The notes under the pieces are model-generated. The model was not told the origin of the DNA, made no database searches, and saw nothing but the letters and a program-made list of their open reading frames with translations. Made by a program: the position numbers and the translations under genes. This document shows positions 25,141 to 33,397 of a stretch of 64,000 nucleotides of DNA, one piece after another. Position 1 is the first letter of the stretch, and the number at the start of each line of letters is the position of its first letter. Source of the DNA: Chitinimonas arctica (GTDB lineage Bacteria > Pseudomonadota > Gammaproteobacteria > Burkholderiales > Chitinimonadaceae); the NCBI RefSeq assembly GCF_007431345.1, contig NZ_CP041730.1, positions 124,001 through 188,000 on the forward strand, written 5' to 3'.

Positions 25141-26481
25141 ATGGAACAGCAGGTGCGCCAAGAAATGCTGGCCGAAGAGGGCGGGCAGGCCGAACCACCC
25201 TTCAGCCTGCTCGCCGTGGACGACGAGAGCAATATTCTGGCCTCCCTGCGCAGGCTGTTCCGGCCGCATGGCTATCGCATCCTTACCGCCGGTAGCGGCA
25301 AGGAAGGCCTGGCGCTGCTGGAAACGGAGCAGATCGACCTGGTGATCTCGGATATGCGCATGCCCGAAATGGATGGCGCGCAATTCCTTACCCAGGTGCG
25401 TAATCGCTGGCCCGACACGGTGCGCATCCTGCTCACCGGCTATGCCGATATCAGTTCGACGGTGGAAGCGATCAACAAGGCGCAGATCCATCGCTATATC
25501 GCCAAACCGTGGGATGAAAACGAATTACTCGATACCGTCCGGCAGTCCCTGGAACTGAAAGGCCTGCAACGCGAGAAAAAACGCCTCGATTCCCTGCTGG
25601 AGCAGCGCAACAACGAGCTATTGGTACTGAACACCAGTCTGGAAGCCAAGGTCCAGGAGCGCACCGCCGCCTTGGAACAAGCCATGCTGCTGGTGGAATC
25701 CTCGCACGAAAAACTGAAGAAAAGCTTTCTCACTTCCATCCGCATCTTCGCCAACCTGATCGAGTTGCGCGAAGGCAAACTGGCCGGCCATAGCCGCCGG
25801 GTAACCGAGATGAGCCGACATTTGGGGCAGATCATGGGTCTGGCGGAAAACGCCATCCAGGATCTGGTGGTTGCATCCTTGCTGCATGACATCGGCAAGC
25901 TGGGCCTGCCGGACGTGCTGCTCAGCAAACCTTTCGCCACGCTGACCTCGGATGAGCGGCTGCTGTACGTCAAGCATCCGATCAAGGGCCAGCAGGCCTT
26001 GATGGCGCTGGACACGCTGGAGGAAGCCGCGCTGATCATCCGGAGCCACCATGAGCGCCACGATGGCCTGGGTTACCCCGACCAATTGAACGGCGAGCAG
26101 ATCCCGCTGGGCGCACGCATCCTGGCCTTGGTCAATGACTACGACGGCCTGCTGAACGGCACCCTGCTGCCGCGTATCTTCACCAAGGAAGAAGCGGTCA
26201 AGGCCATCATGGACGGTAGCGGCCGCCGCTACCACCCGGACGTGGTGGCCGCCTTCGTCGAATTCAATACCTCTCCGCCGGATGAGGAGACGCCGACCGA
26301 GCGGGAAATCAGCAGCCGTGAATTGTCGCCCGATATGGTTCTGGCGCGCGATCTGATCAGCCCGGCCGGCACCCTCTTGCTTGCCAAGGATTACCAGCTG
26401 AGCCAACGGGCGATCGACCGCATTCGGCGCTATGAGGAAGTGGAAAGCTGCGCCCTGAAGTGCCATGTCAAAACGGAGTAA
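25141..26481 (+). CDS. Response regulator with HD-GYP c-di-GMP phosphodiesterase
   Basis: 446 aa from ATG 25141, preceded by GAGGGGT. The REC domain spans ~20-140 with phosphoacceptor Asp71 (LVISDMRMPEMDG) and KPWDENE at the switch end, the RpfG-type receiver. A coiled-coil linker follows, then the HD-GYP domain: His249-Asp250 (LLHDIGKLG), the second metal His pair (SHHERHDG) and Gly311-Tyr312-Pro313 are intact, so hydrolysis of c-di-GMP is expected. About 90 extra C-terminal residues (SSRELSPDMVLARDLISPAG) resemble the tail found on many such proteins. It lies between the PAS kinase and a lone receiver and is likely co-transcribed with both. Confidence 0.93.
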   Translation: MEQQVRQEMLAEEGGQAEPPFSLLAVDDESNILASLRRLFRPHGYRILTAGSGKEGLALLETEQIDLVISDMRMPEMDGAQFLTQVRNRWPDTVRILLTGYADISSTVEAINKAQIHRYIAKPWDENELLDTVRQSLELKGLQREKKRLDSLLEQRNNELLVLNTSLEAKVQERTAALEQAMLLVESSHEKLKKSFLTSIRIFANLIELREGKLAGHSRRVTEMSRHLGQIMGLAENAIQDLVVASLLHDIGKLGLPDVLLSKPFATLTSDERLLYVKHPIKGQQALMALDTLEEAALIIRSHHERHDGLGYPDQLNGEQIPLGARILALVNDYDGLLNGTLLPRIFTKEEAVKAIMDGSGRRYHPDVVAAFVEFNTSPPDEETPTEREISSRELSPDMVLARDLISPAGTLLLAKDYQLSQRAIDRIRRYEEVESCALKCHVKTE

Positions 26482-26484
26482 GCC

Positions 26485-27039
26485 ATGAGTCGCATACTGC
26501 TGGTCGACGATGAAGCCAATATCCTGACCGCCTTGAGACGCTGCCTGATGGCGCGCGACGACTTTGACGATACGGTTCCCGATTACCAACTCGATGCCTT
26601 CACCTCGCCGCAAGCGGCTTTGAAGGCCGCCGAGCTGAATGAGTATGAGCTGGTGGTGTCCGATTACCGCATGCCGGAGATGGATGGGGTGCGCTTTCTT
26701 ACCGAGCTGCGCTATATCCAGCCGGATTGCATCAGCCTGATCCTGTCCGGCATGACCGACCTGGACGGCTTGGTACGGGCCATCAACCAGGCATCCATCC
26801 ACCGCTTTATCTCCAAACCCTGGAACGACATCGAGTTGCGGGCCAGCGTGACCGGCGCGCTGGCGCAACGGCGGCTGCAACTGGAAAACCAGCGGCTGGC
26901 CGACGAGGTTCGGCAACTCCATACCCGCGCATCCAACCAGGCCGCCGAACTGGCCAGGCTGGAGCGTGAAAGTCCCGGCATCACCAAGGTGCAATGGGGC
27001 CCCGACGGCTCGGTCCTGCTCGACGACGATATCGCCTAG
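26485..27039 (+). CDS. Receiver protein (RpfG-type REC) with coiled C-terminus
   Basis: 184 aa, starting 3 nt after the HD-GYP gene. The REC domain covers ~1-135, with the acidic pocket (LLVDDEAN), phosphoacceptor Asp60 (LVVSDYRMPEMDG) and a Lys in SKPWND. A helical tail (RLQLENQRLADEVRQLHTRA) and a short acidic end (GPDGSVLLDDDIA) carry no enzymatic domain. The SKPW-type receiver resembles those on HD-GYP proteins, so it may be a truncated or output-less relative that competes for phosphoryl groups or acts by protein contact. Confidence 0.88.
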   Translation: MSRILLVDDEANILTALRRCLMARDDFDDTVPDYQLDAFTSPQAALKAAELNEYELVVSDYRMPEMDGVRFLTELRYIQPDCISLILSGMTDLDGLVRAINQASIHRFISKPWNDIELRASVTGALAQRRLQLENQRLADEVRQLHTRASNQAAELARLERESPGITKVQWGPDGSVLLDDDIA

Positions 27040-27051
27040 GGCAGGACGACG

Positions 27052-29178
27052 ATGGCCAGCGCCTACCCTATTCCTCGTCCTTTCTGGCTGTTCGTCTCGC
27101 CGCTCAGGCTATTCCTTGTGGCCGGCGTGATCATTGCCCTGCCCTTTATCGTCTTCACCTGGCTGGCGGAGCAACAGACGCGCGAGACCGTCTGGGCCGA
27201 AGCCAAGGCGCGCAACGAGACCATGGCCAATCTGGCGCAGAAGGTAGTGCGCAACGCCTTCCGGGGCATGGCCGAGTATGTCACCCTGCTATCGACACAC
27301 GATGGCATTGCCCGCGCCATCCAGTCGGGCGACCGCGAGTTCGTCCAATCCCATCTGAAGACTTTCGTCGAGCATAGCGCGCAATTCCACCGCGTGATTA
27401 TCACCTCCCCTGACGGCAGCCTGCTGTTCGACTATCCAGTCGACCCCAGCGTCAAAGGCCTCAATTACGCCTATCGGGACTGGTATCGCGGCGTCAGGCG
27501 CAGCGGCCAATTCTACGTATCGCAGATCTACCGGCGCGCCGAAGCCGGCCAACCCTATGTCGTAGCGGCTACCATGCCAATACGCGATGAACAGGGCGCT
27601 ATCGTGGCCTACCTGGTGGGGCAATTGGAACTGGGCACCCTGACCGACTGGATCAACCAGCTTAATCCGAACCGGCATACCCACCTGCTGCTGGCCGACT
27701 CGTCCGGCCAAGCCGCCGGCGTAGGCAACAAGACGCCGGAAGACTGGCGTGGCCATGCGCAACTCAAGCACGCCCTGGAAAGCAGCAAGGCCGGCCGCAG
27801 CGGCATGGTGGAGACCAACGACCCCGTCTCCGGCAAACCCGCCCTGGTCACTTATGCGCCGGTTCCACCGTATGGCTGGACCGTCGTCATCAGCCAGGAA
27901 AAATCCGAAATTCTCGCCCCGCTGCAGATCCTCCACCAGACGCTGCTGTGGCTGGCCATCGCCATGCTGCTGGTGCTGGCACCGCTGGGTTATCTGTGCC
28001 TAAGCGCTGTTCTGCGCCAGCAACGCGCCGCCGAAGCCAGCCAGAACCTGCTGGCCTGCATACTCGACAGTTGCCACGACCCGGTGGTGGCGTTCGATAT
28101 GCAAACGCGGCTGCTCGCGGCAAATGGCGCCTGGATGGACGCAATCGCGTCCGCCGAGGGGCATACCCCGCGACTCGGCGAGGTCCTACCTTCCGATCCT
28201 GGCGGCGACACCGATGAGCTACGGGCTCGCATATTGGCTACCGGGGTCATGGACGAGTTGGTTGAGTTCCATGAGGGACCGTTGAAATCCCGCAGCTTTG
28301 AAGTCAAAAGCAGCCGTCTGCTGGATGGCAGGGGAAAGCAAAAGGGGGTGGTGGTCTGTGCGCATGAGGTCAGCGATTGGTTAGCCGCCCAGCGCAAGAT
28401 CACGCTGCTCAATTTGCAGACGCAGGAACATAACGAGGCTTTGAAAGCAGCCAATAAGGAACTGGAAAGCTTCAGCTATTCGGTTTCTCACGACCTGCGC
28501 GCACCGCTGCGGGCCATAGATGGCTTTTCCGGCATGCTGGCGCGCCGTAGCGCCGACCGGCTGGATGAGGAAGACAAACGCATGCTGGGTATCGTGCGCG
28601 ACAATAGCAAGATGATGGGCCGCCTGATCGACAACCTGCTCGAATTCTCCCGCCTGGGCAGGCAGCAGATGTCGCGCGGCATGGTGGATATGCAGCTACT
28701 GGTGGAAGAAGCATGGCATAGCCTGCGGGATGACTTCCATGGCGAACTCTGTCTGGGCAAGCTGCCTTCCGCCCCGGCCGACCGCGCCTTGCTCAAGCAG
28801 GTTTGGATCAATCTATTGTCGAATGCCATCAAGTACAGCGGCGGCGTCGCCTCTCCCCGTATCGAGGTCGACGGCTGGCAAGGCAATGGCGAATATTGTT
28901 ATCGCGTCAGGGACAACGGCGCGGGATTCGATATGCGCTACGTGGGCAAGTTGTTCGGTGTTTTTCAACGACTGCATGCCAGCGACGAGTTTCCCGGCAG
29001 TGGTGTCGGCTTGGCTATCATTGCCCGTATCATCACCCGCCATGGCGGCAAGGTAAGCGCGGAGGGGGAGGTCGGCGTCGGCGCCAGCTTCCAGTTCAGC
29101 CTGCCCATGCAAGCCGATGCGAGTGCAGCAACGGTAAGCAATCACGGAGAACAGTATGGAAACGTTGCAAGCCATTGA
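27052..29178 (+). CDS. Cache-PAS histidine kinase (Cph1-like HisKA)
   Basis: 708 aa. TM1 lies at ~16-40, a double-Cache extracytoplasmic sensor at ~45-295 (YRDWYRGVRRSGQFYVSQIY; PPYGWTVVISQEK), TM2 at ~300-325 and a PAS at ~340-455. The dimerisation helix has His480 (SVSHDLRAPLRAIDGFSGML). The ATPase domain contains LLSNAIKYSGG, DNGAGFDMRY and GSGVGLAIIARII. This is the Cph1/bacteriophytochrome-like kinase subclass that pairs with single-domain Rcp1-type receivers, and such a receiver overlaps its 3' end by 23 nt. The ligand is a small periplasmic molecule, identity unknown. Confidence 0.92.
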   Translation: MASAYPIPRPFWLFVSPLRLFLVAGVIIALPFIVFTWLAEQQTRETVWAEAKARNETMANLAQKVVRNAFRGMAEYVTLLSTHDGIARAIQSGDREFVQSHLKTFVEHSAQFHRVIITSPDGSLLFDYPVDPSVKGLNYAYRDWYRGVRRSGQFYVSQIYRRAEAGQPYVVAATMPIRDEQGAIVAYLVGQLELGTLTDWINQLNPNRHTHLLLADSSGQAAGVGNKTPEDWRGHAQLKHALESSKAGRSGMVETNDPVSGKPALVTYAPVPPYGWTVVISQEKSEILAPLQILHQTLLWLAIAMLLVLAPLGYLCLSAVLRQQRAAEASQNLLACILDSCHDPVVAFDMQTRLLAANGAWMDAIASAEGHTPRLGEVLPSDPGGDTDELRARILATGVMDELVEFHEGPLKSRSFEVKSSRLLDGRGKQKGVVVCAHEVSDWLAAQRKITLLNLQTQEHNEALKAANKELESFSYSVSHDLRAPLRAIDGFSGMLARRSADRLDEEDKRMLGIVRDNSKMMGRLIDNLLEFSRLGRQQMSRGMVDMQLLVEEAWHSLRDDFHGELCLGKLPSAPADRALLKQVWINLLSNAIKYSGGVASPRIEVDGWQGNGEYCYRVRDNGAGFDMRYVGKLFGVFQRLHASDEFPGSGVGLAIIARIITRHGGKVSAEGEVGVGASFQFSLPMQADASAATVSNHGEQYGNVASH

Positions 29179-29599
29179 TGTCCTGCTGGTGGAGGATAAC
29201 CCGGCGGACGCCGAGATGACCCTGACCACCTTGCGCGACCAGCGACTGGCCAATCGCATCGCCTGGGTCAAGGACGGCGAGGCCGCCATCGATTACCTGT
29301 TCTGCCGGGGCATCTATGCCGAGCGAGACCCGCAACCGCCCCGCCTGGTCCTGCTCGATCTGAAATTGCCCAAGATCGACGGTGTCGAGGTCTTGCGCGT
29401 CATGAAGGAAGACCTTCGCCTGCGCAATATCCCGGTCGTCATGCTGACCTCTTCCGCCGAGGAAAGCGACCTGGTCCGTACTTATGGCCTCGGGGTGAAC
29501 AGCTATGTGGTCAAGCCCGTGGACTTTGACGAGTTCAGCGTCGAAATCGGCAAGCTGGGCTTCTACTGGCTACTGATCAATCGGACACCATCCAGCTGA
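29156..29599 (+). CDS. Rcp1-type single-domain response regulator
   Basis: 147 aa, REC only. Acidic pocket VEDNPADAEM, phosphoacceptor Asp68 (LLDLKLPKIDG), switch region LTSSAEESD and invariant Lys in VVKPVDFDEF. The inserted loop between beta2 and alpha2 (KDGEAAIDYLFCRGIYAERD) is typical of Rcp1 partners of phytochrome-like kinases. Its start overlaps the kinase gene by 23 nt, implying coupled translation. No output domain, so it passes phosphate on or acts by binding. A close paralogue occurs at 41716 with the same kinase-overlap arrangement. Confidence 0.92.
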   Translation: METLQAIDVLLVEDNPADAEMTLTTLRDQRLANRIAWVKDGEAAIDYLFCRGIYAERDPQPPRLVLLDLKLPKIDGVEVLRVMKEDLRLRNIPVVMLTSSAEESDLVRTYGLGVNSYVVKPVDFDEFSVEIGKLGFYWLLINRTPSS

Positions 29600-29777
29600 A
29601 CAAACGCCCTTGCGGTCTTCATCATCCAAGGCGCCCACGTCGGCAATAGCCACGTCCCTGGATGGCGGGATTTCGGCAGTGGCTATGGTCTATAGTAGTC
29701 ACAGAGTCATAGCCCTCATGGCCACAGGCCGGCGACAAGCCCGGTGGGCCGATGATTGCGCACCATAAGGAGGAAAG
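29600..29777. other. Intergenic region with inverted repeat
   Basis: 178 nt without a gene. ATAGCCAC (29646-29653) and GTGGCTAT (29679-29686) are an 8-bp inverted repeat separated by 25 nt, followed at 29691 by TATAGT, a possible -10 element for the downstream receiver-CheC-kinase unit. No T-tract follows the repeat, so an operator is as likely as a terminator. AAGGAGGAAAG just before 29778 is a strong ribosome site. Confidence 0.4.
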
Positions 29778-30146
29778 ATGCCGGTATCGATTTTGGTTGT
29801 CGATGATTCGCCGATGGCGAGAAAAATGCTGATCCGAGCCTTGCCGCCGGCCTGGGACGTCAGCATCGAACAAGCTTCGAACGGCATAGAAGCCATGGAT
29901 GCCTATCGCAAAGGCAAAGTGGATGTGATGTTTCTCGATCTACAGATGCCCGAGATGGACGGCTTCGAAGTTCTGGATACCTTGCGGCACGAAGATATGA
30001 ATTGCCTGGTGATCGTCGTCTCCGCCGATGTCCAGGAAGAAGCACAAGCCCGCGCACGCAGCATGGGCGCCATCGCCTTCGTCAGAAAACCGGTCGATGC
30101 CGACAAGATCCATAAAGCACTCAAAGATTATGGGATCGAATTATGA
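29778..30146 (+). CDS. CheY-like receiver protein
   Basis: 122 aa, single REC domain behind a strong AAGGAGG ribosome site. Acidic pair VVDDSPMARKML, phosphoacceptor Asp54 (VMFLDLQMPEMDG), Ser/Thr switch VIVVSADVQEEA and Lys in FVRKPVDADK. It overlaps the start of the CheC-type gene (ATGATG at 30143), so both products are made together. By analogy with CheY-CheC/CheX, the neighbour would dephosphorylate this receiver and the downstream kinase would phosphorylate it. Confidence 0.92.
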   Translation: MPVSILVVDDSPMARKMLIRALPPAWDVSIEQASNGIEAMDAYRKGKVDVMFLDLQMPEMDGFEVLDTLRHEDMNCLVIVVSADVQEEAQARARSMGAIAFVRKPVDADKIHKALKDYGIEL

Positions 30147-30754
30147 TGGATCCAATCCTGAACGATGAGCAAAGAGAAGCCCTTCAGGAAATCGCCAATA
30201 TCGGCATGGGCCAGGCGGGCGCCTCTATCGCCAAGGTATTGAGCGAGTTTGTCGTACTCTCCATTCCCCGTATTTCCTCGGCCGCCACCGCCGATTTTTC
30301 CGATGCGGTCGCCAGACTGGTCGGCGATACGCTGCTGACTGCTGTTCGACAAGCTTTTATCGGCGAATTCCGCGGCGAGGCCTTGGTGATCTACCCGGAC
30401 GTGAGCGTTACCGAGCTGGGCGCCATCATGGGCTATGACGACACCCTCGATCGAGCCGCCGAACAGGAGATCATGCTGGATATCGCCAATGTCCTGATCG
30501 GCGCCTGTCTTAATTCCATTGCCGACTTGCTGGGTTTGATGATCGGCTTCTCGATGCCCTCCTTGATGGCGGAAAACGTCCCCGCCAGCCAATTGCTCGG
30601 TTCCGAAGAGCTGGAATCCAAGTGCGCCCTGCTGGTCGAGGTCAATTTCAAGCTGGAGAAGGGCAATTTCTCCTGCCACCTGGTGATATTGACCCTGGAA
30701 GACGATATCGCCACGCTCAGCAACGCCTTGGATAAATTTATTGCCACTTTGTAG
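30143..30754 (+). CDS. CheC-type receiver phosphatase
   Basis: 203 aa, soluble. It has two copies of the CheC active-site helix: Glu16-x-x-Asn19 (EIANIGMGQAGASIAKVL) and Asp113-x-x-Asn116 (DIANVLIGACLNSI). Both acid/Asn pairs needed to dephosphorylate a receiver are present. The gene overlaps the CheY-like receiver gene and precedes a kinase gene by 29 nt. No chemoreceptors, CheA or CheW are in the window, so this is a phosphorelay built with a chemotaxis-type phosphatase, not a chemotaxis operon. Confidence 0.85.
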   Translation: MMDPILNDEQREALQEIANIGMGQAGASIAKVLSEFVVLSIPRISSAATADFSDAVARLVGDTLLTAVRQAFIGEFRGEALVIYPDVSVTELGAIMGYDDTLDRAAEQEIMLDIANVLIGACLNSIADLLGLMIGFSMPSLMAENVPASQLLGSEELESKCALLVEVNFKLEKGNFSCHLVILTLEDDIATLSNALDKFIATL

Positions 30755-30783
30755 CCGCGAATACGGATCCAGAAGGGTTATCC

Positions 30784-32109
30784 ATGGCAAAAACGGATAT
30801 CGAAGCAGAAGGCACCGTCAGGACAAAGCTGTTCGCCAGCCTGGTCGATTCGATCCCGGTCGGCATCTTTGCAGTCGATCGCGATATGGAAATCGTGTTG
30901 TGGAACCATTATATGGCCACGCACAGCGGTTGCCGCGAAGAGGATGTCCGCGGCCGCAATCTGTTCGAAGTGTTTCCGGAACTACCGCAAACCTGGCTGA
31001 AACGTAAGATAGAAGGCGTATTCATCCTCAAGAACTACGCCTTTACCGCCTGGGAACAACGACCCTTTCTATTCCGGTTTTCCCATAACCGCCCGATTAC
31101 CGGCGGCGTGGGCGAGATGCGCCAGAATACCGCCTTTATTCCCATCAAGAATGAATCCGGCGACGTCGAGTACGTTTACGCCACCCTCTTCGACTATACC
31201 GACACCGCAATTTTCCAGCAGCGCTTGAAAGATACCATTCATGAGCTGGAGCAGAAAAAACTGGAGCAACAGACCCTGATCCAGAAGCTGGAAGAAACCC
31301 GCAATCAGCTGCTGCAATCGGAGAAACTGGCGGCCATCGGCCAATTGGCCGCTGGCGTGGCCCATGAAATCAATAACCCCATCGGCTTTGTGCTATCCAA
31401 CGTCGGTTCCATGGAGCGCTATGTCAAGGATCTGTTCCTGCTGGTCGACGAATACGACAGCGCCCAGGAGTTCATCTGGGAAAAAGCGGCCGTGGACAAG
31501 ATCGAGGCCGCCAAGAAGAAGATCGACTATGCCTTTCTGAAGGAAGACGTCCCTGCCCTGTTGGCCGAAAGCCTCGACGGCCTGGGCCGAGTGAGGCGCA
31601 TCGTGCAGGACCTGCGCGATTTTTCCCGCATCGAACCCTCCGACTGGCAGCGCGCCGATCTGCACCAATGCCTGGACAGCACCCTGAATGTGGTCAACAA
31701 CGAAATTCGCTACAAGGCCGAGGTGATAAAGATCTACGGTACCCTGCCCGAGGTGGAATGCATGGCTTCGCAGATCAACCAGGTTTTGCTGAATCTGTTG
31801 GTCAATGCGGCACAAGCCATCCCGGAAATGGGCACCATCCATCTGCGCACCGGGGTCGAGGGCGATATGGTGTGGGTGGAGGTGGAGGACAACGGCGGCG
31901 GCATCCGTGCTGCCGACCTGGGCAAGATATTCGACCCCTTCTTTACCACCAAACCGGTCGGCAAAGGCACCGGTCTTGGATTATCGGTGACCTATAGCAT
32001 CATTCAGAAACATAACGGCCGTATCGATGTATCCAGCCAGGAGGGGCAAGGCACGACTTTCCGGGTTTGGTTACCGATCAAGCAGGCGGAGGTTTCGGCG
32101 AATCCTTAG
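30784..32109 (+). CDS. PAS histidine kinase, soluble
   Basis: 441 aa. One PAS at ~15-140 (SIPVGIFAVDRDMEIVLWNH) with a possible PAC region, a coiled coil at ~140-180 (HELEQKKLEQQTLIQKLEE), and an H-box with His194 (GVAHEINNPIGFV). The ATPase domain has NQVLLNLLVNAAQAIPE, DNGGGIRAADLGKIFDPFFT and GKGTGLGLSVTYS. No membrane segment. Last gene of the receiver-CheC-kinase unit, so it is the likely phosphodonor. It ends tail to tail with the small minus-strand gene at 32111. Confidence 0.92.
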   Translation: MAKTDIEAEGTVRTKLFASLVDSIPVGIFAVDRDMEIVLWNHYMATHSGCREEDVRGRNLFEVFPELPQTWLKRKIEGVFILKNYAFTAWEQRPFLFRFSHNRPITGGVGEMRQNTAFIPIKNESGDVEYVYATLFDYTDTAIFQQRLKDTIHELEQKKLEQQTLIQKLEETRNQLLQSEKLAAIGQLAAGVAHEINNPIGFVLSNVGSMERYVKDLFLLVDEYDSAQEFIWEKAAVDKIEAAKKKIDYAFLKEDVPALLAESLDGLGRVRRIVQDLRDFSRIEPSDWQRADLHQCLDSTLNVVNNEIRYKAEVIKIYGTLPEVECMASQINQVLLNLLVNAAQAIPEMGTIHLRTGVEGDMVWVEVEDNGGGIRAADLGKIFDPFFTTKPVGKGTGLGLSVTYSIIQKHNGRIDVSSQEGQGTTFRVWLPIKQAEVSANP

Positions 32110-32110
32110 G

Positions 32111-32302
32111 TCAATTCGATTGAATCAAGGCCACGGAGTTAATTTTGGTGCCCAACCACTCCCTACTGCGGGCCTCAAGCTGTGTTGTAACTTGATACCG
32201 CTGAAATACCCGAGCTGCTCCTAGACCGCTAAGACGATTAGTCAGTGCATTTAGCATGGGAGCATCAGCATTACATTGAGGAAAATATTGCCACCCTCTC
32301 AC
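32111..32302 (-). CDS. Small hypothetical protein downstream of the Sel1 gene
   Basis: 63 aa. GTG 32302 overlaps the stop of the Sel1-repeat gene as GTGA, a translational-coupling arrangement; ATG 32257 is an alternative. The composition is protein-like (MLNALTNRLSGLGAARVFQR), with no known motif and no signal. It sits at the downstream end of a broken Rhs locus, a place where small immunity or orphan genes are often found. Function unknown. Confidence 0.4.
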   Translation of the reverse strand: MRGWQYFPQCNADAPMLNALTNRLSGLGAARVFQRYQVTTQLEARSREWLGTKINSVALIQSN

Positions 32303-32619
32303 TGCTTGGGTGGTTTGTCTTTTTCCTCTTGGCTTATTTCATCCAGCAAGGATTGCGACTCCACACTTCCGCCGGACTTAGCTTTAGTGGCCCAGTATTT
32401 GGCTTTCCCGATGTCGCGAATAGCCTGGTTGTAAAGATATGCCGCGGCCAAATTGTGCTGGGACAAGGTATCACCTTGCTCCGCCGCTGTAGTTAACCAT
32501 TTCAACGCCTCACGATCATCGAGGTTGATGTATCCATAGTAAAAAGACAGTTTTCTTGCCGATTTAATAGCACCACCTTCGGCCATTTTTTTGTGTTCCT
32601 GCAACTCAGATTCGGACAT
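32299..32619 (-). CDS. Sel1-repeat protein next to Rhs tip
   Basis: 106 aa with two or three Sel1-like helical repeats (GGAIKSARKLSFYYGYINLD; DREALKWLTTAAEQGDTLSQ; IGKAKYWATKAKSGG). No signal peptide, so cytoplasmic. Its start overlaps the end of the Rhs tip by 14 nt. Cytoplasmic proteins encoded immediately after Rhs C-terminal toxins are usually their immunity factors, which makes this the candidate; Sel1 proteins in that role are plausible but unproven here. Confidence 0.7.
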   Translation of the reverse strand: MSESELQEHKKMAEGGAIKSARKLSFYYGYINLDDREALKWLTTAAEQGDTLSQHNLAAAYLYNQAIRDIGKAKYWATKAKSGGSVESQSLLDEISQEEKDKPPKQ

Positions 32620-33233
32620 TGCATACTCCTGCCCTCCTGCAGGAACATTTGTCGAATGCGATCGTATGAAATATACGCCCGCCAGTACTGTGAGCCTGAA
32701 TCATTTTGGCCATATCCTGCACGGGTATGGATTTTCGGTCAGAGTCAATCATGTTGCTCGGATTTCCATGCCCTGCCACAGTGAACTCGCCCGGCGCGCT
32801 ATTAAATTTCTCGGCGTTTTTATAAGCTACCTCCCCCCAAAAACCCAAAAACCCAGGCTTGAAAAGATTTATGTCTGGCGCCAATCCAAGTGGATCAACA
32901 TTGCTCAGCGGACCACTTCCGACATAAGCATAAGTATTAATTCCTCCTTGTAGCCCAATCGGATCCGACTGCGCATACCTACCCAACGCGGGGTCGTAGT
33001 CACGATGGTAGTTGTAGTACAGGCCAGTTTCCTTGTCGTAATACTGGCCAGGGAAGCGCGGGTTATAGGCGTATGCGCCGCCAGTCCCTTCCGGATCTTC
33101 ATTCGGCGGCGTATTGCCGAAAGGCTCACCCTGCCATGCCCAGATCGGCCGCTTGGTGGCATCGGTGATCAGTCTTGCCGTGCCCAGGTGGTCGGTATGG
33201 ATATAGCGGACAGCACCGAAGTCGATGACGGGG
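32606..33233 (-). CDS. Rhs core end and C-terminal toxin-like tip (fragment)
   Basis: Open frame from about 33233 to TGA 32606. It contains the Rhs hallmark (VRYIHTDHLGTARLITDA), the core-terminating DPLGLA, then a tip of ~80 residues with GEFTVAGHGNPSNM and a final KCSCRRAG. A conserved His-Gly followed at distance by Cys recalls papain-like/C80-type cysteine-peptidase toxins, but the tip is short and the match is weak. The first ATG inside is at 32986; no start of its own is evident, so it depends on the upstream frame. Confidence 0.5.
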
Positions 33234-33397
33234 TGAGGATCTGGTTGATCTGGCCGGCGGCATTGAAGTTGTAGGTGATAGTGCGGCCGCTGGGGTAGAC
33301 GCGCTGTTTCAGGCGTCCCGCGCTGTCGTAGTTTTCGCGGGTGATGTGCTGAGGGCCAGCGCTGCCGCGAGTATCAGATTGGGGAATTTCATTCGGT

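Noticed and set aside
32606..33233. Rhs tip as a recognised nuclease toxin
   Set aside because: No nuclease motif (HNH, GHE, AHH or similar) was found; only a weak HG...C pattern, so no toxin class is assigned.
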